From Curtobacterium sp. PhB115 (GTDB lineage Bacteria > Actinomycetota > Actinomycetes > Actinomycetales > Microbacteriaceae), in NCBI RefSeq assembly GCF_003752025.1, contig NZ_RJKR01000005.1, positions 248,001-312,000 of the forward strand: a DNA stretch of 64,000 nt. Direction: 5' to 3'. Positions 23,187 through 31,917 of this stretch are shown in pieces (the stretch's first letter is position 1; each line of letters opens with the position of its first letter). The translations under genes were made by a program, and so were the position numbers. The notes beneath the pieces were generated by a model. That model searched no databases. It was not told the DNA's origin and saw nothing but the letters and a program-made list of their open reading frames with translations.

Positions 23187-24652
23187 ACGAGATCCTGCTC
23201 CGCACCGTCCGCAGGGTGGGCACCTCCGGGGCCCCTGCCGACGTCCGCATCGTCGACGGTCGCGTCTCCGAGATCGCACCGACCGGCACCCTCGACCCGA
23301 CCGGGCCCGACACCGAGGTCGTCGAGGCCGCCGGCGCGTGGCTCGGCCCCGGCCTCCGCGACCACCACACCCACTTCGACCAGTGGGCGCTCGTCCGCCG
23401 CCGTGTCGACGTGTCCACCTGCGACTCCGCGGAGTCGACCGCGGCCCTCCTCGCCGACGTCGCACGCACCGGCGTGACGGACCGCGTGCTGATCGGACAC
23501 GGCTACCGCGACGGGTTGTGGCCGACCCCTGCACGACGCGAGCTGCTCGACCAGGCCGCACCGGGCCTCCCGACCGTCGTCATCAGCGGCGACCTGCACG
23601 CGGTCTGGTGCAACGCCCTCGCACTCGAGTACTTCTCCGCCGTCGTCGGGCGACCGCTCGAGACGGGCGACGACGGCGTCCTGCGCGAGCAGGACGCGTT
23701 CGACGTGACCGGGGCGCTCTCGCAGGTGCCGGACGACCTGCTCGACGGCTACGTCGCCGACGCGGTCGAGGCCGCCGCGGCCCGCGGTGTGACGGGCATC
23801 GTCGACCTGGAGATGCGCTTCGGGCTCGACCGGTGGCGCCGCCGGATCCACGCCGGGGCCGACGCCCTCCGGGTCTCGTCCGGCGTGTACGCCACCGAGC
23901 TCGAGGACGTCATCGGCCGGGGCCTCCGCACCGGGGACGTCGTCGACGGCACCAGGGGCCTGCTCACGATGGGCCCGTTCAAGGTGGTGACGGACGGCTC
24001 GCTCGGCACCCGGACCGCTGCGATGACGGACGGTTCCGGGGTCCTCGCCTGGCCGTTCGACGAACTCGTGGCGATCACCCGCCGCGCCGTCGACGCCGGA
24101 CTCGTCCCCGCGATCCACGCGATCGGCGACCGCGCGAACACCCTCGCCCTCGACGTCTTCGAGACCGTCGGCACCCGCGGCACCGTCGAGCACGCGCAAC
24201 TGCTGGTCGACACCGACGTCCACCGGTTCGCGCGGCTCGGGGTCGCGGCGTCGGTGCAGCCCGAGCACGCCATGGACGACCGGGACATCGCCGACCGGCA
24301 CTGGGCGGGCAGCACCGACCGGGCGTTCCCCTTCGCCGCGCTCGAGCGTGCCGGCGCGCGGCTGCTGCTCGGCTCGGACGCACCGGTCGCCCCGCTCGAC
24401 CCGTGGATCTCGATGGCTGCGGCCGTCGGACGCGACCGCGACGGGCGCGAACCCTGGCACCCGGAGCAGCGGATGTCGGCGCTCGCCGCGTGGCGGGGGT
24501 CGACCGACGGGCGTGTGGGCGTCGCCGTCGGGGACCTCGCGGACCTGGTGCTCGTCGAGTCCGACCCGCTGGCGTCGTCGTCCGCCGGACTGCGCGCGAT
24601 GCGGGTGCTGGCGACCGCCGTCGCCGGACGCTTCACCTACCGGGAACTCTGA
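23183..24652 (+). CDS. YtcJ-like metal-dependent amidohydrolase
   Basis: 489 residues, cytoplasmic. The binuclear metal site is complete: H62-x-H64 (DHHTHFD), K267 (MGPFKVVTDGSLG, the carbamylated lysine), H312 (AIHAIGD), H337 (VEHAQ) and D399 (LGSDAPV). The YtcJ group of the amidohydrolase superfamily acts on small amides or ring compounds; the substrate is not evident. It is translationally coupled to the PaiB-like gene. Confidence 0.9.
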   Translation: MNEILLRTVRRVGTSGAPADVRIVDGRVSEIAPTGTLDPTGPDTEVVEAAGAWLGPGLRDHHTHFDQWALVRRRVDVSTCDSAESTAALLADVARTGVTDRVLIGHGYRDGLWPTPARRELLDQAAPGLPTVVISGDLHAVWCNALALEYFSAVVGRPLETGDDGVLREQDAFDVTGALSQVPDDLLDGYVADAVEAAAARGVTGIVDLEMRFGLDRWRRRIHAGADALRVSSGVYATELEDVIGRGLRTGDVVDGTRGLLTMGPFKVVTDGSLGTRTAAMTDGSGVLAWPFDELVAITRRAVDAGLVPAIHAIGDRANTLALDVFETVGTRGTVEHAQLLVDTDVHRFARLGVAASVQPEHAMDDRDIADRHWAGSTDRAFPFAALERAGARLLLGSDAPVAPLDPWISMAAAVGRDRDGREPWHPEQRMSALAAWRGSTDGRVGVAVGDLADLVLVESDPLASSSAGLRAMRVLATAVAGRFTYREL

Positions 24653-24659
24653 GCGGGCG

Positions 24660-25589
24660 CTACTTCTGGTCCTTCGGGCACCAGTAGAGCTTCCGGCCGG
24701 CCATGTCCGCCATCCGGATCTCGGTGCCGCACACCCGGCACGGTTCACCCTGGCGGTGGTACACCCAGTGCCGGTCCTTGCGCGACCGCTGCGCCTTCTC
24801 GTACTCGGCGTCGGACAGGCCGTCCATCGTCATCATCAGGCCGTCGCGGACGCCGTCGTGCAGCAGCTTCGACCAGTCCTGCCAGAGCGCCTTCGCCTGC
24901 TTCACGGTGATCTTCTTGCCCGGCTTGTACGGGTCGATGCGCTGCCGGAACAGCAGCTCGGCCCGGTAGATGTTGCCGATGCCGCTCACCACGGCCTGGT
25001 CCATCAGCAGCTGGCCGATGGCGACGTTCCGCTTCCGGACGTTGTCCACGAAGGTCTTCTCGGCCTCGGGGCCGTCGTCGTTCATCGGGTCGGGGCCGAG
25101 CTTGTCGAGGGCACGCTGCACCTCGGCCGGGGTCTCCACCACGCACGCGGTCGGACCGCGGAGGTCGGCGACGGTGTCCTCGGTGAGGATCCGGACGCGG
25201 ACCTGCCCGACGGGGTCCGGCGGGAAGGACTCGATCGGGTCCTCGACCTTCTCCTGCTCGGCCATCCGGTACCGCGCCAGGCGGGGAGCACCGATCGAGG
25301 TCAGCGACTCCTCACCGTCGGCGTCCGAGGACAGCCCGGTGGCGGTCGACAGGTCGCCGGCGAAGTCCCACGCGCCGTAGAGCCCGAGGTGGACGCGGAG
25401 GAACAGGTCGCCCTCGAACTCGAGGAACATCTGCTTCGCCACGGCCCGGGCCGCGATCATGCGCTTGCCGTCGAGCTGCGCGGCCCCGGCGGCGAACCGG
25501 CCCTGCGGACTCGACACCTCGCAGCGCTTGCCGACGAAGTGCCGGGAGAACTGGTTGGCGATGCGGTGGACGGAGTGACCCTCGGGCAT
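24660..25589 (-). CDS. Fpg/Nei family DNA glycosylase-AP lyase with incomplete zinc finger
   Basis: 309-residue base-excision repair enzyme. The mature N-terminus PEGHSVHR has the catalytic Pro2 and Glu3 of the Nei branch. The H2TH region (QLLMDQAVVSGIGNIYRAELLFR) is near residue 190. The C-terminal zinc finger reads CRVC...LYWCPKDQK, so the fourth cysteine expected in WCPxCQ is an aspartate. It follows rpiB by 18 bases on the same strand and is probably co-transcribed. Confidence 0.93.
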   Translation of the reverse strand: MPEGHSVHRIANQFSRHFVGKRCEVSSPQGRFAAGAAQLDGKRMIAARAVAKQMFLEFEGDLFLRVHLGLYGAWDFAGDLSTATGLSSDADGEESLTSIGAPRLARYRMAEQEKVEDPIESFPPDPVGQVRVRILTEDTVADLRGPTACVVETPAEVQRALDKLGPDPMNDDGPEAEKTFVDNVRKRNVAIGQLLMDQAVVSGIGNIYRAELLFRQRIDPYKPGKKITVKQAKALWQDWSKLLHDGVRDGLMMTMDGLSDAEYEKAQRSRKDRHWVYHRQGEPCRVCGTEIRMADMAGRKLYWCPKDQK

Positions 25590-25607
25590 GCGTCCTTGGT
25601 ACTCCTG

Positions 25608-26096
25608 CTACTCGTCGATCTGCTTACCGGCGATGTGCCCCGTCTGCTCGTACTCGGCGAGCTGGGCGATGCGGCGGGCGTGCCGTTCCTCGCCGGAGAA
25701 GGGCTCGGCGATGAAGAGGTCGACGAACCGCATGGCTTCTTCCTCGGTGTGCTGGCGCGCGCCGATCGAGATGACGTTCGCGTCGTTGTGCTGGCGGGCG
25801 AGGAGCGCGGTCGACTCGTTCCAGACGAGCGCGGCCCGGATGCCCTCGACCTTGTTCGCGGCGATCTGCTCGCCGTTGCCGGAGCCGCCGAACACGACGC
25901 CGAGCGCCTGGACACCCGCACGCTGGTCCTGCACGACGGCGTGCGCGGCGTTGATGCAGAACGAGGGGTAGTCGTCGAGCGCGTCGTACTCGGTCGGACC
26001 GTGGTCCACGACCTCGTGCCCGGCCTCGGTGAGGTGCGTGGCGAGGGTCTTGTTGAACTCGAGGCCGGCGTGGTCCGTTCCGAGGTGGATGCGCAT
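25608..26096 (-). CDS. rpiB: Ribose-5-phosphate isomerase B
   Basis: 162-residue enzyme interconverting ribose 5-phosphate and ribulose 5-phosphate in the pentose phosphate pathway. RpiB/LacAB signatures are MRIHLGTDHAGLEFN at the N-terminus, GVVFGGSGNGEQIAANKVEGIRAALVWN in the middle and HNDANVISIGAR. The active-site cysteine of many RpiB enzymes is replaced by serine in GGSGNG, as in actinobacterial members that use an acidic residue instead. It is the first gene before the Nei-type glycosylase. Confidence 0.95.
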   Translation of the reverse strand: MRIHLGTDHAGLEFNKTLATHLTEAGHEVVDHGPTEYDALDDYPSFCINAAHAVVQDQRAGVQALGVVFGGSGNGEQIAANKVEGIRAALVWNESTALLARQHNDANVISIGARQHTEEEAMRFVDLFIAEPFSGEERHARRIAQLAEYEQTGHIAGKQIDE

Positions 26097-26118
26097 GGGA
26101 CCGATCCTATTCCTGCGA

Positions 26119-26763
26119 CTACTGCCCTCTGACCACCACGACGACGTACCGCGTGGGCACCTCGCCCGGGTTCCGGTAGACCACGTCGGCGGGGTCGCCG
26201 AGCTCGATCCGGTCGCCCGCGGCGAGCCGCGTCGGCTCGCCGCCGACGACGAGCTCGAGCACGCCCTCGACCACCCAGATGCAGTGGCGCAGGAACGCGT
26301 ACGCGGACGCCGGGTACGCCACTTCGCGGCCGGCCGGGAGGCGCACCTCGGTGACGTCCACGGGGAAGGTCGCGCTCGAGACCGGACGGCGGCGGTACCC
26401 GGTGTCGGGATCGGTCCACGAGTCCGCGGTCGCGCCACGTTGGATGCCGCGTGCGTCGTCGGGGTCGGTCGCCCTGGGCACCTCGTGCTCGAGTGCGTCG
26501 TCGAGGAGCTGCGAGATCGTCAGGCCGAACGCGCCGGAGAGCCGGCCGAGGATCGTCGCGGTGGGGCTCGACACCCCGCGTTCGACGCGGTTGATCATGG
26601 CGCGGGAGACACCGGACTCCTCGGCGAGCTCGGTGAGGCTCCACTTCCGTTCCGTGCGGAGGCGCTGGAGCCGTTCCCCGAGGGCGCGCTGATCGTCAGC
26701 GGCGACGTCGTCGTCGAGGGCGGTTGCGTCGGCGACCGTCGGGTCGTCTACGATGTGAGACAT
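26119..26763 (-). CDS. XRE-family regulator with C-terminal cupin domain
   Basis: 214 residues. A Cro/C1-type HTH (ALGERLQRLRTERKWSLTELAEESGVSRAMINRVERGVSSPTATILGRLSGAFG, about residues 27-80) is joined to a cupin sensor domain (about 120-210). This architecture is common in regulators of amino-acid, polyamine or detoxification genes. The ATG (26761-26763) overlaps the start codon of the divergent GNAT gene. A TATGCT box (26770-26775, minus strand) ends six bases upstream, pointing to a leaderless mRNA. It probably controls the divergent gene and itself. Confidence 0.9.
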   Translation of the reverse strand: MSHIVDDPTVADATALDDDVAADDQRALGERLQRLRTERKWSLTELAEESGVSRAMINRVERGVSSPTATILGRLSGAFGLTISQLLDDALEHEVPRATDPDDARGIQRGATADSWTDPDTGYRRRPVSSATFPVDVTEVRLPAGREVAYPASAYAFLRHCIWVVEGVLELVVGGEPTRLAAGDRIELGDPADVVYRNPGEVPTRYVVVVVRGQ

Positions 26764-26775
26764 GACGACAGCATA
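26749..26775. promoter_or_regulatory. Overlapping divergent promoters with shared start codons
   Basis: Plus-strand -10 TACGAT (26749-26754) lies seven bases before the GNAT ATG (26762). Minus-strand -10 TATGCT (26775-26770) lies six bases before the XRE ATG (26763). The two start codons share the tetranucleotide CATG (26761-26764), so each promoter core lies inside or next to the other gene's first codons. Confidence 0.7.
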
Positions 26776-27280
26776 TGCGACGAACGGCGCCGTGATCCGC
26801 GACTGCACCCCCGCCGATCTCGACGTCGTGCACGCACTGCACGTCGATGCCGTCCTGCACTCCACCGCCATCTGGCAGGAGGAGCCGCACCCGCGCCCGT
26901 ACTTCGACGCGTGGCTCACCGAGCGCCGGGCCGACGGGTACCCGGTCGTCGTGGCCGAGGTCGACGGGGTCGTCGCCGGGTACGCGACGTACTCGCAGTG
27001 GCGGCCGCACCAGGGGTACCGGCTCACCGTCGAGCACAGCGTCTACGTGGTCGAGTCGTTCCGCGGCAGGGGCATCGCCTCGACGCTGATGCGGGCACTC
27101 GTCGAGCAGGCGACCGCCGAGGGCCGGCACGTCATGATGGCCGGCATCTGCAGCACGAACACCGGGTCGATCGCGCTGCACGAGAAGCTCGGGTTCGCCA
27201 CGGTCGCGGTCGTGCCCGAGGTCGGACGCAAGTTCGACCGCTGGCTCGACCTGACGCTCATGCGCCTGCCCCTCGTCTGA
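26762..27280 (+). CDS. GNAT acetyltransferase, phosphinothricin/methionine sulfoximine N-acetyltransferase-like
   Basis: 172 residues. The acetyl-CoA site VEHSVYVVESFRGRGIASTLMRALVEQA has the Q/RxxGxG/A pattern (RGRGIAS). The block CTPADLDVVHALHVDAVLHSTAIWQEEP near the N-terminus and GICSTNTGSIALHEKLGFATVAVVPEVGRKFDRWLDLTLM at the C-terminus are typical of the PAT/YncA branch. The substrate is probably an amino-acid analogue such as methionine sulfoximine (inference). It is controlled from the promoter shared with the XRE-cupin gene. Confidence 0.9.
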   Translation: MTTAYATNGAVIRDCTPADLDVVHALHVDAVLHSTAIWQEEPHPRPYFDAWLTERRADGYPVVVAEVDGVVAGYATYSQWRPHQGYRLTVEHSVYVVESFRGRGIASTLMRALVEQATAEGRHVMMAGICSTNTGSIALHEKLGFATVAVVPEVGRKFDRWLDLTLMRLPLV

Positions 27281-27324
27281 CGCGAGCCGAGGGGCGGGCG
27301 CACCACGGGCCTCCCGGCCGTCGT

Positions 27325-27412
27325 TCGCGAGCCAGTCGGCGGGGTTGCACCCCGTGTCGGGCGTTGCGCCCCGACTCTTCGGGGCGCAATGCCCGTGGCG
27401 GGGCGCAACAGG
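27325..27412. repeat. Intergenic nested hairpin, terminator-like
   Basis: Between the convergent GNAT and DsbA-like genes. The inner stem pairs GGGCGTTGCGCCCCGA with the following CGGGGCGCAATGCCC, and an outer pairing brings GTTGCACCCCG against CGGGGCGCAAC. It probably terminates both genes and resembles the other dispersed GC-rich elements in this window. Confidence 0.65.
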
Positions 27413-27423
27413 CGGGCCCGGGG

Positions 27424-28077
27424 TCAGTCGGTGGTGTCGAAGACCGGGCCGACCGTGCGCGAGCGCTTGAGCTCGAAGAAGCCGGGGTACTTCGCGACGC
27501 CGACGACGCCGTCCCACAGGTCGAGCGCTTCCTGACCCTTCGGCGCCGGGGAGATGACCGGTCCGAAGAACGCGGTACCGGCGACCGCGATGACGGGCGT
27601 GCCGACGTCCTGTCCGACGCGGTCGATGCCGTCCTGGTGGCTCGCACGCACCGCGGCGTCGACCTCGTCCGTCCAGGCGTACTCGAGCAGGTCAGCGTCG
27701 AGGCCGAGCTCCGCGAGCACCGCGGGGACGACCTGCTCGGGGTCCTGCTCCTGGCGGTGGTGGACGTGCTCACCGAGGGCGTCGTAGAGCGGCTTCACGA
27801 TGTCCTGGCCGAGCCGGAGCCGCGCTGCCGTGACGATGCGCGGGTAGAGCTGGCCCTTGTGGATCCGCTCCCGGTACTCGTCCGGGATGTCCTGGTCCTC
27901 GTTGAGGACGAACAGGCTCATCACCTTCCACGTGACGTCGAGGTCGCGGTGCTCGGCGACCTCGCCGACCCAGCGGCTCGTCATCCAGGCCCACGGGCAG
28001 TTGGGGTCGAACCAGAACTCCACGGTCGTGCGTTCGGTGGCGGGTTCGGTCGTCTTGTCCACAGTCGTGTCGGTCAC
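27424..28077 (-). CDS. DsbA-family oxidoreductase, mycothiol-dependent nitroreductase (Rv2466c) homologue
   Basis: 217-residue thioredoxin-fold protein with a helical insertion. The family block VEFWFDPNCPWAWMTSRW, SLFVLNEDQD, SHQDGIDRVGQDVGTPVIAVAGTAFFGPVISPAPKGQEALDLWD and FFELKRSRT matches the mycobacterial mycothiol-dependent reductase. The active site reads C27-P-W-A30, so the second cysteine of CPWC is absent and only a monothiol mechanism using mycothiol is possible. The start is a GTG (28075-28077); a TACGCT -10 seven bases upstream suggests leaderless translation. Confidence 0.88.
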   Translation of the reverse strand: MTDTTVDKTTEPATERTTVEFWFDPNCPWAWMTSRWVGEVAEHRDLDVTWKVMSLFVLNEDQDIPDEYRERIHKGQLYPRIVTAARLRLGQDIVKPLYDALGEHVHHRQEQDPEQVVPAVLAELGLDADLLEYAWTDEVDAAVRASHQDGIDRVGQDVGTPVIAVAGTAFFGPVISPAPKGQEALDLWDGVVGVAKYPGFFELKRSRTVGPVFDTTD

Positions 28078-28197
28078 GCTGGCGAGCGTACGCGGCGTCG
28101 CTAGGCTGGAACCCACCGTCCCGCCGGTGCACGACGCCGTGCGGGACTCCCCCGCGCGGACATCGATCGTCCGCGTCCCAGCGAAGATGGAGCGTCC

Positions 28198-30777
28198 GTG
28201 CCCGGAGAGAACCTCACCAGAACCGAAGCCCAGGAACGTGCCGGCATCGTCAGCGTGCAGACGTACGACGTCGAGCTCGACCTGACCCGCGGCGCCGAGA
28301 CCTTCGGCAGCACCACGGTGGTGCGGTTCACCGCGACCGCCGGCGCCTCGACGTTCATCGACGCGATCACGAAGACCGTGCACTCGATCACGCTGAACGG
28401 CACCGCGCTCGACGTCGACGCGGTGAACGACGGCGTCCGGATCCAGCTCGACGACCTGCAGGAGCAGAACGAGCTCGTCGTCGTCAGCGACGCGCTGTAC
28501 ACGAACACCGGCGAGGGGCTGCACCGCTTCGTGGACCCGGTGGACGACGAGGTGTACCTGTACTCCCAGTTCGAGGTCCCCGACTCCCGCCGCATGTTCG
28601 CGGTGTTCGAGCAGCCCGACCTCAAGGCCGAGTTCACCTTCACCGTGACGGCGCCGTCACGGTGGCAGGTCGTGTCGAACTCCCCCACCCCCGAGCCGCA
28701 CGTCGACGGTGAGGACGCGACCTGGTCGTTCCCGCCCACGGCGAAGATCTCGAGCTACATCACCGCGCTCGTCGCCGGCCCGTACGAGGTCGTTCGCGAC
28801 GAGCTGACGAGCCGCGACGGCCGCACGATCCCGCTCGGCGTCTTCGCGCGGAAGTCGCTCGCCTCGTACCTCGACCCCGAGTACGTGTTCGACATCACGA
28901 AGAAGGGCTTCGCCTACTACGAGGAGAAGTTCGACGTCTCGTACCCGTTCGAGAAGTACGACCAGCTCTTCGTGCCGGAGTTCAACGCCGGTGCGATGGA
29001 GAACGCGGGCGCCGTGACCTTCACCGAGACCTACGTCTTCCGGTCGAAGGTCACCGACGCCATCAAGGAGCGCCGGGTCGTCACGATCCTGCACGAGCTC
29101 GCGCACATGTGGTTCGGCGACCTCGTCACGATGAAGTGGTGGAACGACCTCTGGCTCAACGAGTCCTTCGCCGAGTGGGCGTCGACGATCGCCACCGCCG
29201 AGGCCACCGAGTGGACCGAGGCGTGGACCACGTTCCAGGCGATGGAGAAGTCCTGGGCCTACCGCCAGGACCAGCTCCCCTCGACGCACCCGATCGTCGC
29301 GACGATCAACGACCTCGAGGACGTCCAGGTCAACTTCGACGGCATCACCTACGCCAAGGGCGGCTCCGTCCTGAAGCAGCTCGTGGCGTGGGTCGGCATC
29401 GACGCGTTCTTCGCCGGTGTCTCCGCGTACTTCAAGAAGCACCACCACTCGAACACCGAGCTGCGCGACCTGCTCGTCGAGCTCGAGGCGACCAGCGGCC
29501 GTGACCTGTCCGAGTGGTCGAAGCTCTGGCTCGAGACCGCGGGCGTCAACACCCTGCGTCCCGAGATCGAGACCGACGAGTCCGGGGCGATCACCGCCTT
29601 CGCCGTCCTGCAGGAGGCGCCGGCAGACCACCCGACGCTCCGCCCGCACCGTCTGGCGATCGGCGTCTACGCGTTCCGGAACGACGAGTCGGCACCGTTC
29701 GGGGCCGACACGGCGTCCGCCGGCGGCAAGCTCGAGCGGGTCCACCGCGTCGAGATCGACGTCGACGGACCCCGCACCGAGGTCCCCGAGCTCGTCGGCG
29801 TGCAGCGCGGCGACCTCGTGCTGCTCAACGACGACGACCTGGCGTACGCCAAGATCCGTCTCGACGAGCACTCGCGCCGCACGGCGATCGAGCACCTCGC
29901 GTCCATCGCGAACCCGCTCGCCCGCTCGATCGTGTGGGGTGCGATGTGGGACGCCACCCGCGACGCCGAGTCGCCCGCCAGCGACTACGTCCGGCTCGTG
30001 CTCGGCAACATCGCGACCGAGACCGAGTCGACGACGATCCGCACCACGCTCTCGCAGCTGCTGCTCACCGCACGCAACTACGTTGCGCCGTCGAAGGTCG
30101 ACGCGACGGTCCGCACCGTGGGCGACACGCTCTGGCAGCTCGCGGCGTCGGCCGAGGCCGGCTCGGACGCGCAGTTCCAGTTCGTGAAGTTCTTCGCGCA
30201 GATCGCGTCGACGCCGGAGCACGTCGCCACCCTCGCCGGGCTGCGCGACGGTTCCGTCACGCTGCAGGGCCTGGAGATCGACACCGACCTGCGCTGGGAG
30301 CTCCTCGAGGGCCTAGTACTCGCCGGTGCCGCCGGTGCCGCCGAGGTCGACGCCGAGCTCGCCGCGGACAAGACCGCGTCGGGTGAGCAGGCCGCGGCCC
30401 GCGCCCGCGCGACGATCCCCACGGCCGAGGGCAAGCTCGCCGCGTTCTCGTCGCTGGTCGACTCGTCCGAGCTGCCGAACGCGATCGTGCGCCAGACCAC
30501 GGTCGGGTTCCAGCACGTGAACAGCCCGGTGGTGCTCGAAGGCCTCGTGCCGAAGTACTTCGAGGTCCTGACCCGCATCTGGGCCGAGCGCAGCTACCAC
30601 ATGGCCGACACCATCGTCTCGGGCCTCTACCCGGCACCGCTCGCGTCGGCCGAACTGCGTGACGCGGCGACCGCGTGGCTCGAGGAGCACCCGGAGACCC
30701 CGGCGCTCCGACGCATCGTGTCCGAGAGCGTGGCCGGCACGGAGCGCGCACTCCGGGTCCAGGCAGCGGACGCCTGA
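28198..30777 (+). CDS. pepN: Aminopeptidase N (M1 family)
   Basis: 859-residue zinc aminopeptidase that removes N-terminal residues from peptides in the cytoplasm. The substrate-recognition motif GAMENAG precedes the zinc site H299-E-L-A-H303 with the third ligand E322 (LWLNESFAEW). The C-terminal ERAP1-like helical domain extends to the end. The GTG start is preceded by a GGAG site. It is divergent from the DsbA-like gene; a TAGGCT box in the gap may serve it. Confidence 0.96.
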   Translation: MPGENLTRTEAQERAGIVSVQTYDVELDLTRGAETFGSTTVVRFTATAGASTFIDAITKTVHSITLNGTALDVDAVNDGVRIQLDDLQEQNELVVVSDALYTNTGEGLHRFVDPVDDEVYLYSQFEVPDSRRMFAVFEQPDLKAEFTFTVTAPSRWQVVSNSPTPEPHVDGEDATWSFPPTAKISSYITALVAGPYEVVRDELTSRDGRTIPLGVFARKSLASYLDPEYVFDITKKGFAYYEEKFDVSYPFEKYDQLFVPEFNAGAMENAGAVTFTETYVFRSKVTDAIKERRVVTILHELAHMWFGDLVTMKWWNDLWLNESFAEWASTIATAEATEWTEAWTTFQAMEKSWAYRQDQLPSTHPIVATINDLEDVQVNFDGITYAKGGSVLKQLVAWVGIDAFFAGVSAYFKKHHHSNTELRDLLVELEATSGRDLSEWSKLWLETAGVNTLRPEIETDESGAITAFAVLQEAPADHPTLRPHRLAIGVYAFRNDESAPFGADTASAGGKLERVHRVEIDVDGPRTEVPELVGVQRGDLVLLNDDDLAYAKIRLDEHSRRTAIEHLASIANPLARSIVWGAMWDATRDAESPASDYVRLVLGNIATETESTTIRTTLSQLLLTARNYVAPSKVDATVRTVGDTLWQLAASAEAGSDAQFQFVKFFAQIASTPEHVATLAGLRDGSVTLQGLEIDTDLRWELLEGLVLAGAAGAAEVDAELAADKTASGEQAAARARATIPTAEGKLAAFSSLVDSSELPNAIVRQTTVGFQHVNSPVVLEGLVPKYFEVLTRIWAERSYHMADTIVSGLYPAPLASAELRDAATAWLEEHPETPALRRIVSESVAGTERALRVQAADA

Positions 30778-30793
30778 CGCACAGGTGACACGG

Positions 30794-30831
30794 CGGGGTC
30801 TTGGCGTTCCTCCAGGGATGCCGAGGCCCCG
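30794..30831. terminator. Terminator after pepN
   Basis: A 14-bp stem with three G-U pairs: CGGGGTCTTGGCGT (30794-30807) and ATGCCGAGGCCCCG (30818-30831), ten-base loop. The next gene's -10 box begins six bases later. Confidence 0.75.
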
Positions 30832-30849
30832 CCCCTTACGATCGTCCGG

Positions 30850-31917
30850 ATGATCTTCCTCGCTGCTTCGACCGACGAAGCGTCCAAGTGGGTCTCGAAC
30901 TCGTTCACCGAGTTCGTGACCACCTGGCGCATCCCGATCGTCATCGTGGTGACCGTGCTCGTCGCCATCGTCGTCCGACTCATCCTCCGCCGCACGATCA
31001 AGCAGGTCGTCGACCGCATCGTGAACGGCGTCAAGAAGCGACAGGGCGCCACGGACACGCAGGCGCTCATCGCCTCCCCGGTCCAGACGGCCCGCGTCGT
31101 CCAGCGCACCCGCACCCTCGGCAGCGTGCTCGAGAACCTCGCGACGGTGGCGGTCGTCATCATCGCGCTCGCGGTGATCATCCCGCAGGTGCTCCCGAAC
31201 GCCGCCGTCGGCATCGTCGGCGGGGCGTCGCTCGTCGCTGCCGGCCTCGCGGTCGGTGCGCAGTCGATCGTCAAGGACCTGCTGTCCGGGGTCTTCATGA
31301 TCCTCGAGGACCAGGCCGGCGTCGGTGACGTCGTCGACACCGGGCAGGCGACGGGCGTCGTCGAGAACGTCGGGCTGCGCGTCATGCAGATCCGCGACGT
31401 CAACGGGATCCTGTGGTTCGTGCCGAACGGGCAGATCCTGCGGGTCGGCAACCTGTCCCAGGGCTGGTCGCGGGTCCTGGTGGACATCACCGTCCCGTAC
31501 GACACCGACATCGACGCCGTGCAGGACGCCCTGCTCAAGGCCGCGGTGACCATGTCGCAGGAGCCCCGCTGGCGGCAGCGCATCGTCGAGAAGCCGGAGA
31601 TCTGGGGCCTGCAGTCCATCTCCGACGCCGGCATGGTGTTCCGGCTCGTCGTGAAGACCCGCGCCTCGGAGCTCGACGTCGTCGGCCGTGAGCTCCGGTC
31701 GCGTCTGAAGCACGCGGTCGACGAGCTCGGCATCACCCTCCCCGCGATGGCGATGATCATGCCGGAGGGCTGGGAGAACGCCACCTCGATCAACGGCCTC
31801 CGCACCGTGCGGACGCAGCCGACGCCGGCGCCGACGAAGCCCCGGCGCACCCGTCGGAACCTGCTCGGGCAGCCGATCCGCACCGACGAGCCCGACAGTG
31901 GGAAGGACCCGCAGTGA
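30850..31917 (+). CDS. Small-conductance mechanosensitive channel (MscS family)
   Basis: 355-residue inner-membrane channel that opens under hypo-osmotic stress. Hydrophobic helices lie near residues 26-46 and 95-135; the pore helix is GGASLVAAGLAVGAQSIVKDLLSGVFMILEDQ, followed by the beta domain (VGDVVDTGQATGVVENVGLRVMQIRDVNGILWFVPNGQI). The basic Pro-rich tail is disordered. A TACGAT -10 (30837-30842) ends seven bases before the ATG with no ribosome site, so it is probably leaderless. The stop overlaps the globin start (GTGA). Confidence 0.93.
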   Translation: MIFLAASTDEASKWVSNSFTEFVTTWRIPIVIVVTVLVAIVVRLILRRTIKQVVDRIVNGVKKRQGATDTQALIASPVQTARVVQRTRTLGSVLENLATVAVVIIALAVIIPQVLPNAAVGIVGGASLVAAGLAVGAQSIVKDLLSGVFMILEDQAGVGDVVDTGQATGVVENVGLRVMQIRDVNGILWFVPNGQILRVGNLSQGWSRVLVDITVPYDTDIDAVQDALLKAAVTMSQEPRWRQRIVEKPEIWGLQSISDAGMVFRLVVKTRASELDVVGRELRSRLKHAVDELGITLPAMAMIMPEGWENATSINGLRTVRTQPTPAPTKPRRTRRNLLGQPIRTDEPDSGKDPQ

